From NCBI RefSeq assembly GCF_000710345.2, contig NZ_KL537414.1, forward strand, positions 206,965 through 270,964: DNA of 64,000 nucleotides. The letters are read 5' to 3'. The DNA is from Curtobacterium sp. S6 (GTDB lineage Bacteria; Actinomycetota; Actinomycetes; Actinomycetales; Micrococcaceae). The position numbers and the translations under genes were made by a program. This document shows, in pieces, positions 30,687-39,212 of the stretch (positions within the stretch are counted from its first letter, which is position 1; every line of letters begins with the position of its first letter). The notes beneath the pieces are model-generated. The model was not told the origin of the DNA. It ran no database searches and was given only the letters and a program-made list of their open reading frames with translations.

Positions 30687-30926
30687 CTAGGAGGCGGAGC
30701 GGGTCACGCGGACGGCGGCGTCGCCCAAGCGCACGACGTCGCCCGGGTGGACCTGCTTGCCGCGTTGGGTTTCGGGCTCGTCGTTGACCGTCACGAGGCC
30801 TTCGGCGATGACCTCGCGGGCCTCCAGGCCGTCTCCCACGAGATTGGCCAGCTTCAGCAGCTGGCCCAGGCGGATCATGTCGTCCCGGATGTCGATCTCT
30901 TCCACGGATTCTCCTCGAGTCATCAT
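30687..30926 (-). CDS. Small S4-domain RNA-binding protein
   Basis: 79 aa, almost entirely one S4 domain of the YbcJ/RlbA-like group, which binds structured RNA such as rRNA. Core segment IRLGQLLKLANLVGDGLEAR, then VTVNDEPETQRGKQV. The start is taken as ATG 30926 because TAGGCT (30938 to 30933, minus) ends 6 nt before it. Convergent with the alcohol dehydrogenase gene. Confidence 0.88.
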   Translation of the reverse strand: MMTRGESVEEIDIRDDMIRLGQLLKLANLVGDGLEAREVIAEGLVTVNDEPETQRGKQVHPGDVVRLGDAAVRVTRSAS

Positions 30927-30932
30927 GGTGAC

Positions 30933-30938
30933 AGCCTA
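30933..30938 (-). promoter_or_regulatory. -10 element of leaderless S4-protein promoter
   Basis: Minus-strand TAGGCT, 6 nt before ATG 30926. Confidence 0.55.
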
Positions 30939-31013
30939 TCCGCTGACGTGGGCGGGGTGTTCCGGGCGCACGGGAGCGAGAGTCTCGGATGGGCGAGGCC
31001 GAGACCGAACCGG

Positions 31014-31019
31014 TAGGCT
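31014..31019 (+). promoter_or_regulatory. -10 element upstream of glyS
   Basis: TAGGCT about 75 nt before the glycyl-tRNA synthetase ATG. No T-box-like leader is seen in the short 5' region. Confidence 0.45.
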
Positions 31020-31093
31020 GGGCCCGAGAGAATCGATCCCTGTGCGCGCCGGAGCTTGGTCGCGCGCGACGACTTACGGAGTGAGCAATACTT

Positions 31094-32476
31094 ATGGCAC
31101 CAAAGTCCACGCTGGATAACGTCATCACGTTGGCCAAGCGCCGCGGTTTCGTTTTTCAGGCCGGTGAGATCTACGGCGGTTCTCGCTCCGCGTGGGATTA
31201 CGGCCCCTTGGGCGCCGAGCTGAAGGAAAATATCCGTCAACTGTGGTGGCAGAATTTCGTCCGCTCCCGCGAGGACATGGTGGGCCTGGACTCCTCGATC
31301 ATCTTGCCGCGGGCCGTCTGGGAGGCCTCGGGACACGTCGAGACGTTCACCGATCCGCTCGTGGAGTCCCTCCACACGCACCGTCGGTACCGCGCCGATC
31401 ACCTGCTCGAGGCCTACGAGGCCAAGCACGGGCATCCGCCGGCCAACGGCCTGGCGGATATCAACGATCCCGAAACCGGCCAGCCCGGCAACTGGACCGA
31501 GCCGCAGCAGTTCTCGGGTCTCATGAAGACCTACCTCGGCGCCGTGGACAACGAGGAGGGGCTCAATTACCTGCGCCCGGAAACCGCGCAGGGAATTTTC
31601 GTGAACTTCAATAACGTGGTGACCGCTTCCCGCAAGCGCCCGCCCTTCGGCATCGGCCAGATCGGTAAGGCCTTCCGCAACGAGATCACCCCCGGAAACT
31701 TCATTTTCCGCACGCGCGAGTTCGAGCAGATGGAGATCGAGTTCTTCACGCATCCGGACGACGCCCCCAAGTACTACGACCAGTGGGTCGAGGATTGCTG
31801 GAACTGGTTCGTCGACCTGGGCATCAACCCGGACAACATGCGCCGGTTCGACGTGCCCGAGGACGACCGGGCCCACTACTCCGCCGGAACCATCGACATC
31901 GAATATAAGTTCGGCTTCCAAGGCAGCGAATGGGGAGAACTCATGGGCGTTGCCAACCGGACGGACTACGACCTTGGCGTGCACAACGAGAACTCGAATA
32001 CCCGGCTCGAATACTTCGACCAGGGCACCGGCGAGCGGTACGTTCCGTACGTCATCGAGCCGTCCTTCGGCCTGACCCGTTCCATGATGGCCTTCCTGGT
32101 CGACGCCTACACCGAAGACGAGGCCCCCAACACCAAGGGCGGCGTCGACACCCGCACGGTCCTCAAACTGGATCCGCGGCTGGCTCCCGTCAAGGCCGCG
32201 GTCTTGCCGCTGTCCAAGAAGGAGACCCTGACCCCGACCGCCGAGAAGCTCGCCGCGGAGCTGCGCAAGCACTGGAACGTGGATTACGACACCTCGGGCG
32301 CGATCGGTCGCCGCTACCGTCGCCAGGACGAGATCGGTACGCCGTTCTGCATCACGGTCGACTTCGACACGCTGGATGACCAGGCGGTGACGATTCGCGA
32401 GCGGGACTCCATGGCCCAGGAACGCGTCAGCCTGGATCAGGTGACCTCGTACCTCGCCGGCCGGCTGATCAAGTAA
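31094..32476 (+). CDS. glyS: Glycyl-tRNA synthetase (single-chain, alpha2 type)
   Basis: Class II synthetase charging tRNA-Gly. 460 aa, the homodimeric (bacterial/eukaryal-like) form common in actinobacteria, not the alpha2beta2 enzyme. N-terminal [16 protein letters not shown] and [13 protein letters not shown], motif 2 around [20 protein letters not shown] and motif 3 [14 protein letters not shown] are clear; an anticodon-binding domain fills the last 110 residues. ATG start with a GGAG about 13 nt upstream. Followed 12 nt later by a GNAT gene. Confidence 0.95.
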   Translation: MAPKSTLDNVITLAKRRGFVFQAGEIYGGSRSAWDYGPLGAELKENIRQLWWQNFVRSREDMVGLDSSIILPRAVWEASGHVETFTDPLVESLHTHRRYRADHLLEAYEAKHGHPPANGLADINDPETGQPGNWTEPQQFSGLMKTYLGAVDNEEGLNYLRPETAQGIFVNFNNVVTASRKRPPFGIGQIGKAFRNEITPGNFIFRTREFEQMEIEFFTHPDDAPKYYDQWVEDCWNWFVDLGINPDNMRRFDVPEDDRAHYSAGTIDIEYKFGFQGSEWGELMGVANRTDYDLGVHNENSNTRLEYFDQGTGERYVPYVIEPSFGLTRSMMAFLVDAYTEDEAPNTKGGVDTRTVLKLDPRLAPVKAAVLPLSKKETLTPTAEKLAAELRKHWNVDYDTSGAIGRRYRRQDEIGTPFCITVDFDTLDDQAVTIRERDSMAQERVSLDQVTSYLAGRLIK

Positions 32477-32488
32477 GGAACGGAGTTC

Positions 32489-33454
32489 GTGGTGCCGGAT
32501 TACACTTTCCGACCCTGGCAAGAGGGCGACGACCTGCAATTGATGCAGGTGTGGCCGGACGCCGACAATATCCAGGCTTCGGTGTTCCGCGCCAAGCTGG
32601 GACCCGATACCGACGCGCCGTGGCAGCGTTCGATCGTCGCGGAGCATCAGGGCGTCCCGGTCGCGGCCGCAACGGTCTACGAGACCTCGTTGCACGTGAG
32701 CCGTCTCTGGGCCTACGTCGAGGTCGCCCCGGACCACCGTCGCGCCGGTGTCGGCCGTGAGCTCCTGGCACAGCTTCGACGGCTCGCCCAGGAGTCCCCG
32801 TCGGGGGTCACGGCCCTGCGGACCAAGATCGTCGAGTCGACCCCCGGGGCCGGATTCGCCCAGTGGGCCGGGCTCGGATCGATTCAGCGCACCCGCATGG
32901 TGCGTGTCGACGCCGGGGCCCTCGCGCCGCAGCCGCTCCGGGTGGATGGCGCGGACCGTCTGGACCAAGCGGTCGAGGACCTCGCGACGGGATCGCTCGA
33001 ACTCACGCAGGCGGTGTGGAATTTCTACCGCTCGGTGCACACGTGGGACCCGCCGGCCGAACAGTCCTTGGGTCGGGTCAACCGGTTGTTCCTCTCCGAC
33101 GAGGCCGAGGCCTTCGGGGCCATCGTGGTGCGAGACGATGTCATCGCCGCGAACCACGAGGCGAAAACGGCGCCCATTACGGCATTTGCCATCAGCTATC
33201 GATCCCTCGACGCGGACGCGCCCGGCCGGGAGATCCCCGAGGACGAGCCCACCGAGGTGCTCCTGGGCTATGACGTCGACTCACCCCGCGCGGGCGAGGA
33301 CGTCGAGCAGCTCTTGGCGCTCTTGGTCGCCCAGTACCCGGTTGTCCTCCAGGTCGACGACTCGATGACCGTGCTCTGCGAGCTGGTGGACGCGTTGATC
33401 CAGCGGGGAACCGCCGAGGTGCAGGAAGAGGCCTTGGTCCTCGCGGACCGTTAG
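32489..33454 (+). CDS. GNAT-family N-acetyltransferase, two-domain
   Basis: 321 aa. The N-terminal half has a complete acetyl-CoA site (YVEVAPDHRRAGVGREL near residues 73-90); the second half looks like a degenerate second GNAT fold, as in other tandem GNAT proteins. Start GTG 32489 or 32492 (GTGGTG), with AAGGA and GGAG upstream. It is 12 nt after glyS and likely co-transcribed. Its stop overlaps the stop of the convergent dehydrogenase gene (TTAG). Substrate unknown. Confidence 0.8.
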   Translation: MVPDYTFRPWQEGDDLQLMQVWPDADNIQASVFRAKLGPDTDAPWQRSIVAEHQGVPVAAATVYETSLHVSRLWAYVEVAPDHRRAGVGRELLAQLRRLAQESPSGVTALRTKIVESTPGAGFAQWAGLGSIQRTRMVRVDAGALAPQPLRVDGADRLDQAVEDLATGSLELTQAVWNFYRSVHTWDPPAEQSLGRVNRLFLSDEAEAFGAIVVRDDVIAANHEAKTAPITAFAISYRSLDADAPGREIPEDEPTEVLLGYDVDSPRAGEDVEQLLALLVAQYPVVLQVDDSMTVLCELVDALIQRGTAEVQEEALVLADR

Positions 33455-34374
33455 GAGTCGCCGAGCTCGAGGTAGCGCCTGATCACGCAGAGGTCGAGGT
33501 CTCCGAGCCCGCGGTCTTCCAGATCGGCGAATGTCTGTCTCAGGTGCGGCAGGAGGACCAGCGAGGAGCCCGTGTCCGTCGCGACGTCCGTGGCGAATCG
33601 CAGGTCCTTGGCCAGGTACTTTGCCGCGCCCGAGGGGGAGTAGTCCTCCGTGGCAATGCGCTCACCTCGGGTCGCCAGGATCCTACTCCCGGCGTACCCG
33701 CCCGCGAACACCTCGAACAGCGCGGAGACGTCGAGGCCGCTTCGGTCGGCGAGGATCGCGGCTTCCGAGACCGCGGTGACCGTCGCGGAGACGATCAGCT
33801 GATTGCACGCCTTGGCGACCTGCCCCGCGCCCACCGGGCCCAGCCGAACCGCACGGCCGCAGGGCTCCAGGAGCTCGGCGACCAGCCGGGCGTCGTCGGG
33901 GTCCCCGCCGAGCATAATCGACAGGTTTCCCGCCCGGGCGCCGTCTTCGCCCCCGGAGACCGGGGCGTCGAGCACGACGGCGTCGTGCGGCCCCTCGTCG
34001 AGCTCGCGGGCGAGCTCCCGGACTTCCGTGGGCGAGGAGGTCGAGGCGATGACCAGCACCAAGCGATGCCCCTCGGCCCCGGCGAGGAGCTCGTCGAGCA
34101 TGGACCGAAGTTCGGGCAGATCCGGAAGCACCGACACGATGACGTCGGACCGGGCCGCCAGCTCTCGCGGGCTGTCGATCCACTCGGCCCCGGCTTCGAC
34201 GGCAGCCTCCGCGCTGCGCCTGCGGCGGGCCGTCACGGCGACCCGACCGGGGAAGGCCGACGCGAGGTGACCGGCCATGGGAGAGCCCATGTGGCCGAGG
34301 CCGACGACCCCGATGCGGGCCAGGTTCGCGCTCGGACGCGGGAAGGATGAAGCTGCTGGGGTACTCTTCGGCAC
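33451..34374 (-). CDS. NAD(P)-dependent beta-hydroxyacid dehydrogenase
   Basis: 307-aa member of the 3-hydroxyisobutyrate/tartronate-semialdehyde/6-phosphogluconate dehydrogenase family. Rossmann start IGVVGLGHMGSPMAGHL, substrate loop DAPVSGGEDGARAG and catalytic-lysine helix GQVAKACNQLI are all present. The GTG at 34374 is chosen because GAGGAG lies 8 nt upstream; a longer ATG start at 34446 has no ribosome site. Convergent with and overlapping the GNAT stop by 4 nt. Could be HIBADH-like in valine breakdown or a glyoxylate reductase; not resolved. Confidence 0.9.
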   Translation of the reverse strand: MPKSTPAASSFPRPSANLARIGVVGLGHMGSPMAGHLASAFPGRVAVTARRRRSAEAAVEAGAEWIDSPRELAARSDVIVSVLPDLPELRSMLDELLAGAEGHRLVLVIASTSSPTEVRELARELDEGPHDAVVLDAPVSGGEDGARAGNLSIMLGGDPDDARLVAELLEPCGRAVRLGPVGAGQVAKACNQLIVSATVTAVSEAAILADRSGLDVSALFEVFAGGYAGSRILATRGERIATEDYSPSGAAKYLAKDLRFATDVATDTGSSLVLLPHLRQTFADLEDRGLGDLDLCVIRRYLELGDS

Positions 34375-34572
34375 GATCGGTCTCCTCGAGCGTTCGGCGG
34401 AACGCGGCGTCGGGAACGGGCTGGCACGGTCCGACGCATCGGACATGCCGTGTGATCCACATCTATACACGATCGCGACGGGCCGAAGGGCTCTCGCGGC
34501 GCATGTGACCCGCCCCCATCCCGGCACGTGGGGTAGGGTCCTGCTCGAGTTGCCTGCCCACGAGAGGAAACC

Positions 34573-35028
34573 ATGGACGATCTGCGAGTCGAGAGGATCC
34601 TCCGCGCCGTCGAGTGCGTTCCGGCCGGATGCGTCACCACCTACGGGACCATCGGTCGGCTCGTGGGGGAGTCGCCGCGGGTCGTGGGTAATGTCATGGC
34701 CCGGTGGGGCTCGAACGTTCCGTGGTGGCGGGTGGTCAACGCGCGGGGCGAGATCCCCGGGCACGGCCATCGGGTCCGCGACCACTGGGTGCGCGAGGGC
34801 CAGCTGGCCGCCGCGGCGGCCGCCGCAGACACCGGCAACGAGGTGACGCTCCGAGTGAGGCTGGCCGAGGTCGCCGTGGACGAAGAGGCCCTTCGTGCCG
34901 ACGTCGAACGAGTCACGGAAGACCTCCGGCACGATCACGGGCAGGAAGCGTCGGGGACGTCATCCGAAGACATCCCGGAGACGCCGGACCGTTCCTCGAC
35001 GCGGACGGGCACAGGGCGCCTAAAATGA
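34573..35028 (+). CDS. Alkyltransferase-like (ATL) DNA-binding protein, MGMT fold without catalytic Cys
   Basis: 151 aa. The first 65 residues match the DNA-binding domain of O6-alkylguanine-DNA alkyltransferase (VPAGCVTTYGTIGRL wing region, helix with Arg finger in PRVVGNVMARW), but the active site PCHRV reads P50-W-W-R-V54. Trp replaces the alkyl-accepting Cys and the His, the hallmark of ATL proteins, which bind O6-alkylguanine and recruit nucleotide-excision repair rather than repairing directly. A C-terminal acidic extension of about 50 residues is not conserved in the fold. ATG with GAGAGGAA upstream; -10-like TAGGGT at 34534-34539. Confidence 0.88.
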   Translation: MDDLRVERILRAVECVPAGCVTTYGTIGRLVGESPRVVGNVMARWGSNVPWWRVVNARGEIPGHGHRVRDHWVREGQLAAAAAAADTGNEVTLRVRLAEVAVDEEALRADVERVTEDLRHDHGQEASGTSSEDIPETPDRSSTRTGTGRLK

Positions 35029-35076
35029 ACCCGAATGCCGCCCCGACTTGGGGGAACCACGACTGGAGGTAGCGCA

Positions 35077-36477
35077 ATGAGCAGGACCCCGGAAGACCGC
35101 ACCGCGAACGCGGATCCCACGAACCACGACGGGCCGAGCCAGGCCGAGCTCGAGGCGGGACAGAAGGCCTACGACCTGGACCGGCGACACGTCTTCCATT
35201 CCTGGTCCGCTCAGGGGTCGCTCAAGCCCATGGTCGTGACCAAGGCCGAGGGGTCCTACGTCTGGGACGGAGAAGGCCGGAGGCTGCTCGACTTCTCCTC
35301 GCAGATGGTCAACACGAATATCGGCCACCAGCACCCGGTGGTGGTCCGGGCGATCCAGGAACAGGCCGCAAAGCTGTGCACGATCGCCCCGTCCCACGTC
35401 AACGACGCCCGCTCCGAGGCGGCCCGGCTCATCGCCGAGCGCACGCCCGGCGATCTCGACCACATCTTCTTCACCAACGCCGGGGCGGAGGCCGTCGAGC
35501 ACGCGATCCGCATGGCACGCCTGCACACCGGTCGCCGCAAGGTCCTCTCCGCGTACCGGAGCTATCACGGCGGGACGGATCTGGCGGTCAACGTCACGGG
35601 GGACACCCGCAGGTTCGCGAGCGACCACGGCGACGCCGGCGTCGTCCGGTTCATGCCGCCGTACCCCTACCGTTCCTACTTCGACGCGGAAAACCTCGAG
35701 CAGGAGACCGACCGGGCCCTGCGCCACCTCGAGGACACGATTGTCCTGGAGGGACCCGAGACGATCGCGGCAGTGATCCTCGAGACCGTTCCCGGCACCG
35801 CGGGAATCTACGCGCCCCCGCCCGGGTATTTGGCCGGGGTGCGTCGCCTGGCCGACCGCTACGGGCTCGTGTACATCGCCGACGAGGTCATGGTCGGGTT
35901 CGGCCGAACCGGCGCCTGGTTCGCCGTGGACCACTGGGACGTCGTCCCCGACCTGATGACCTTCGCCAAGGGGGTCAATTCCGGCTACGTTCCGCTGGGC
36001 GGCGTCGCCATCTCCGAGGCGATCTACGAGACGTTCCGGGACCGGCAATACCCGGGCGGACTGACCTACTCGGGCCACCCCCTGGCCTGCGCGGCGGCGG
36101 TGGCCACGATCGGCGCGATGGCCGAGGAAGGCATGGTCGAGAACGCCGATCGACTCGGCCGCGAGGTCTTCGGCCCGGGGCTCGAACGCATCGCCCAGAG
36201 GCATCCCAGCGTCGGCGAGATCCGAGGACTCGGGTGCTTCTGGGCCATCGAACTCGTGAAGGATCGTGAGACCCGGGAGCCGATGGCGCCCTACGGCGGA
36301 AGTTCGCCGGAGATGAACGAGCTCATCGGTGAGTTGAAGAGGCTGGGCCTGCTGCCGTTCGCCAACTACAACCGCATCCACGTCGCGCCCCCGCTGAATA
36401 TCACGCGCGAGCAGGCCGAAGAGGGTCTGGATATCCTGGATCGAGCGCTGGCGGTGGCCGACGCGCACGCCGAGTGA
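35077..36477 (+). CDS. Class III pyridoxal-phosphate aminotransferase
   Basis: 466 aa. Fold-type I omega-amino-acid transaminase: FFTNAGAEAVEHAIRMAR phosphate-binding helix, DEVMVGFGRTG with the PLP-pyridine Asp, and PLP lysine in TFAKGVNSGYVPLGG. The N-terminal VFHSWSAQ resembles taurine-pyruvate and related aminotransferases, so taurine, beta-alanine or GABA are candidate donors, but no supporting catabolic genes lie nearby. ATG 35077 with GGAGG 8 nt upstream. Confidence 0.88.
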   Translation: MSRTPEDRTANADPTNHDGPSQAELEAGQKAYDLDRRHVFHSWSAQGSLKPMVVTKAEGSYVWDGEGRRLLDFSSQMVNTNIGHQHPVVVRAIQEQAAKLCTIAPSHVNDARSEAARLIAERTPGDLDHIFFTNAGAEAVEHAIRMARLHTGRRKVLSAYRSYHGGTDLAVNVTGDTRRFASDHGDAGVVRFMPPYPYRSYFDAENLEQETDRALRHLEDTIVLEGPETIAAVILETVPGTAGIYAPPPGYLAGVRRLADRYGLVYIADEVMVGFGRTGAWFAVDHWDVVPDLMTFAKGVNSGYVPLGGVAISEAIYETFRDRQYPGGLTYSGHPLACAAAVATIGAMAEEGMVENADRLGREVFGPGLERIAQRHPSVGEIRGLGCFWAIELVKDRETREPMAPYGGSSPEMNELIGELKRLGLLPFANYNRIHVAPPLNITREQAEEGLDILDRALAVADAHAE

Positions 36478-36558
36478 GGGGCCAGGCGCGGCCACCTGCG
36501 AGGTTGTCGAACCCCTCACATGTGCCGGCGGGGTCGTGCCGAACCCGATGAGCTGTGA

Positions 36559-36564
36559 GAAAAT
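36559..36564 (+). promoter_or_regulatory. Possible -10 of a leaderless dusB transcript
   Basis: GAAAAT, 6 nt before the GTG at 36571; no Shine-Dalgarno precedes that GTG. The hexamer is a weaker match than the other leaderless cases. Confidence 0.35.
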
Positions 36565-36570
36565 CGCACG

Positions 36571-37743
36571 GTGACTACCGAAACCGTTCCCACCCAGCTC
36601 TCCCTGCCACCGCTACGCCTCGGCCGCCTCACGGTCGACGTGCCGGTGGTGCTGGCGCCCATGGCGGGGGTGACCAACCGCGCCTTCCGCAGGCTGTGCC
36701 GCGAATACGGCGGGGGGCTGTACGTGACCGAGATGGTCACGGCGCGGGCGCTCGCGGAGCGGCGACCGGACTCGCTGCGCATCATCGAACATGACGACGA
36801 CGAAAAGATCAGATCGATCCAGATCTACGGCGTCGACGCCGTCAACGTCGGTCGGGCGATCCGCATGGTCGCCGAGGAAGATCGCGCGGACCACATCGAC
36901 CTGAATTTCGGGTGCCCGGTGCCCAAGGTCATGAAGAACGGCGGCGGCTCGGCGCTGCCGTGGAAGACCGACCTCTTCGAGGCGATCGTGACGACCGCGG
37001 TTCGCGAGGCCTCACGCGCCGACATCCCCGTCACCGTCAAGATGCGCAAGGGGATCGACGAGGACCACATGACGTTCCTCGACGCCGCCAAGACGGCTCG
37101 GGACGCCGGGGTCGCCGCGATCGCCCTGCACGGTCGCACGGCCGCTCAGCACTATTCGGGCCAGGCCGATTGGGACGCCATTGCGCAGCTCCGCGGGGCC
37201 ATCGAGGATATTCCCGTTCTCGGAAATGGCGACATCTGGTCGGCCGAAGACGCCGCCCGCATGGTCGAGCAAACGGGCGTGGACGGCGTCGTGATCGGCC
37301 GGGGTTGCCAAGGCCGCCCCTGGCTCTTCGGCGATCTCCAGGCGGCCTTCGAGGGGCGCGCCGACCGGTTTCGGCCGGGCGTTGCCGAGGTCGCCGACAT
37401 CATTTATCGGCACGCTGAACTGTTGGTCGATACCTTCCACGACGAACACCGGGGCATGCGCGAAATCCGCAAGCACATCGCCTGGTACTTCAAGGGGTAT
37501 CCGGTCGGCGGCCAGTTGCGTGCCAGCATGGCGCAGGTCTCGACCCTCGAAGAATTCCGCGACCTGCTCAACCAGCTGGACCTCTCGCTGCCGTATCCGG
37601 GTGCCGACGTCGAAGGCCCTCGGGGCCGCGCCGGTTCACCCAAGAAGCCGCACGTGCCGGATGGATGGCTGAACTCGCGGATCCTGGGGGACGCCGAACG
37701 ACTGGGCCTGGCGGACGCGGAACTGGACATTTCGGGAGGGTAG
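36571..37743 (+). CDS. dusB: tRNA-dihydrouridine synthase
   Basis: FMN enzyme reducing uridines in tRNA D-loops. 390 aa: TIM barrel (residues 10-260) starting APMAGVTNRAFR, catalytic Cys in NFGCPVPKV, FMN/phosphate segment GNGDIW and GRGCQGRPWL; a helical RNA-binding domain follows. About 40 extra C-terminal residues extend past the usual end. GTG start lacking a ribosome site. Next to dgt and dnaG, the usual actinobacterial order. Confidence 0.94.
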   Translation: MTTETVPTQLSLPPLRLGRLTVDVPVVLAPMAGVTNRAFRRLCREYGGGLYVTEMVTARALAERRPDSLRIIEHDDDEKIRSIQIYGVDAVNVGRAIRMVAEEDRADHIDLNFGCPVPKVMKNGGGSALPWKTDLFEAIVTTAVREASRADIPVTVKMRKGIDEDHMTFLDAAKTARDAGVAAIALHGRTAAQHYSGQADWDAIAQLRGAIEDIPVLGNGDIWSAEDAARMVEQTGVDGVVIGRGCQGRPWLFGDLQAAFEGRADRFRPGVAEVADIIYRHAELLVDTFHDEHRGMREIRKHIAWYFKGYPVGGQLRASMAQVSTLEEFRDLLNQLDLSLPYPGADVEGPRGRAGSPKKPHVPDGWLNSRILGDAERLGLADAELDISGG

Positions 37744-37847
37744 TCGCCGCCGGTCACGGGGAACACTGTGGAAAACGGCCTCCAGCCGCAGAAACTCGCG
37801 GTACTGTGGGCTTGTCCCGATCGTTTCCGACCAAGGTGTCCACCCTC

Positions 37848-39152
37848 ATGTCTTCCCCGATGGAACCGAACCAGCCCGGATATTCGCCGCGCGACGCCGA
37901 ACGCTGGTTGCCGGAAAACCACAAGAACCTTTACCGCAGCCAATTCGAACGCGACCGCGCCCGCGTGCTGCACTCCTCGGCCCTGCGCCGTCTCGGCTTC
38001 AAGACCCAGGTGGTCTCTCCCAATTCGGATGACTTCATTCGCACGCGCCTGACCCACTCGCTCGAGGTCGCGCAGGTCGGGCGTGAGGTCGGCCGGATGA
38101 TCGGGTGTGACCCCGACGTCGTCGACGCCGCGTGCCTGGCCCACGATCTGGGGCACCCGCCCTTCGGCCACAACGGGGAAACCGCCCTGAACTTGATCGC
38201 GGACTCCGCCGGAGGCTTCGAAGGCAACGCCCAGACGCTGCGGTTGCTGTGCCGGCTCGAACCCAAGGTGATTCTCCCGGACGGCGGATCCGCGGGGCTC
38301 AACCTGACGCGGGCTTCCTTGGACGCCGCGTGCAAGTACCCGTGGGCTCGGGAAGACGCCCCGGTCGTCGACGGCGTCCGCAGCCCCAAATTCGGCGTCT
38401 ACCAGGACGACCTTCCGGTCTTCGAATGGTTCCGTGAGGGGGCCCCGCAGGGGCAGAAATGCCTCGAGGCGCAGGTTATGGACCTGGCCGACGACATCTC
38501 CTACTCCGTGCACGACGTCGAGGACGCCGTCTTCGCGGGTCACGTCCAGTTGGGGTGGATGGATCGGACCGCGGAGCGGGAGCGCGTCTTGAGCTGGACT
38601 CAACGCCTCTACCTCCAGGACGCGGAACCGGCCGAGCTCGAGGCCGCCCTCGCCCGTCTCCAAAAACTCGACGAGTGGCTGCCCACCATGACCGGCACGC
38701 GCGGCTCGATGGCGGCGCTGAAGGCCCTGACGAGCCGACTCATCGGTCGGTTCGCGGGAGAAGCCATCGCCGCGACCCGGGCCGAATACGGGACGGGGCG
38801 GCTGACCCGGTACGATGCCCAGCTGCGGATTCCGCGCGAGACCCTATCCGAGATCGCCGTCATGAAGGGCATCGCCACGGCCTTCGTCCTGGCGGTTCGG
38901 GACCAGGGGCCCATGTACGAGAACCAGCGCGAGATGCTGACCGTCCTGGTCGAGGCCCTGGTCGAGACGGATGGGCAGTACCTCGACCCGGTCTTCGCCG
39001 AGGATTGGCGTCAGACGGACCCGTCCGACGACGCCGCCCGGCTACGCCTTGCGGTGGACCAGGTGGCCTCCCTGACGGACTCCTCGGCCGTGCGTCTGCA
39101 CGACCGGATTACCGGGCTGAACTGGCGGACAGGAGACAAGCCGCTCTGGTGA
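37848..39152 (+). CDS. dgt: Deoxyguanosinetriphosphate triphosphohydrolase-like protein
   Basis: HD-domain dNTPase that removes triphosphate from dGTP and related nucleotides, affecting dNTP pools. 434 aa from ATG 37848 (AAGGTG 9 nt upstream). The metal site is seen as RLTHSLEVAQV and CLAHDLGHPPFGHNGE, with the later Asp in VMDLADDISYSVHD. -10-like TACTGT at 37802-37807. Immediately upstream of dnaG. Confidence 0.93.
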   Translation: MSSPMEPNQPGYSPRDAERWLPENHKNLYRSQFERDRARVLHSSALRRLGFKTQVVSPNSDDFIRTRLTHSLEVAQVGREVGRMIGCDPDVVDAACLAHDLGHPPFGHNGETALNLIADSAGGFEGNAQTLRLLCRLEPKVILPDGGSAGLNLTRASLDAACKYPWAREDAPVVDGVRSPKFGVYQDDLPVFEWFREGAPQGQKCLEAQVMDLADDISYSVHDVEDAVFAGHVQLGWMDRTAERERVLSWTQRLYLQDAEPAELEAALARLQKLDEWLPTMTGTRGSMAALKALTSRLIGRFAGEAIAATRAEYGTGRLTRYDAQLRIPRETLSEIAVMKGIATAFVLAVRDQGPMYENQREMLTVLVEALVETDGQYLDPVFAEDWRQTDPSDDAARLRLAVDQVASLTDSSAVRLHDRITGLNWRTGDKPLW

Positions 39153-39199
39153 GATGTCCACGGTGCGCGAAGCCGCACCCGGAGCTTGCCAGCCACGGA

Positions 39200-39205
39200 T
39201 AAACT
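39200..39205 (+). promoter_or_regulatory. -10 element of leaderless dnaG promoter
   Basis: TAAACT, 7 nt before GTG 39213. It lets dnaG be expressed apart from dgt. Confidence 0.55.
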
Positions 39206-39212
39206 GTCATGC

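Noticed and set aside
37755-37775. DnaA-box-like TGTGGAAAA before dgt
   Set aside because: One mismatch from the consensus and isolated; too common to be meaningful.
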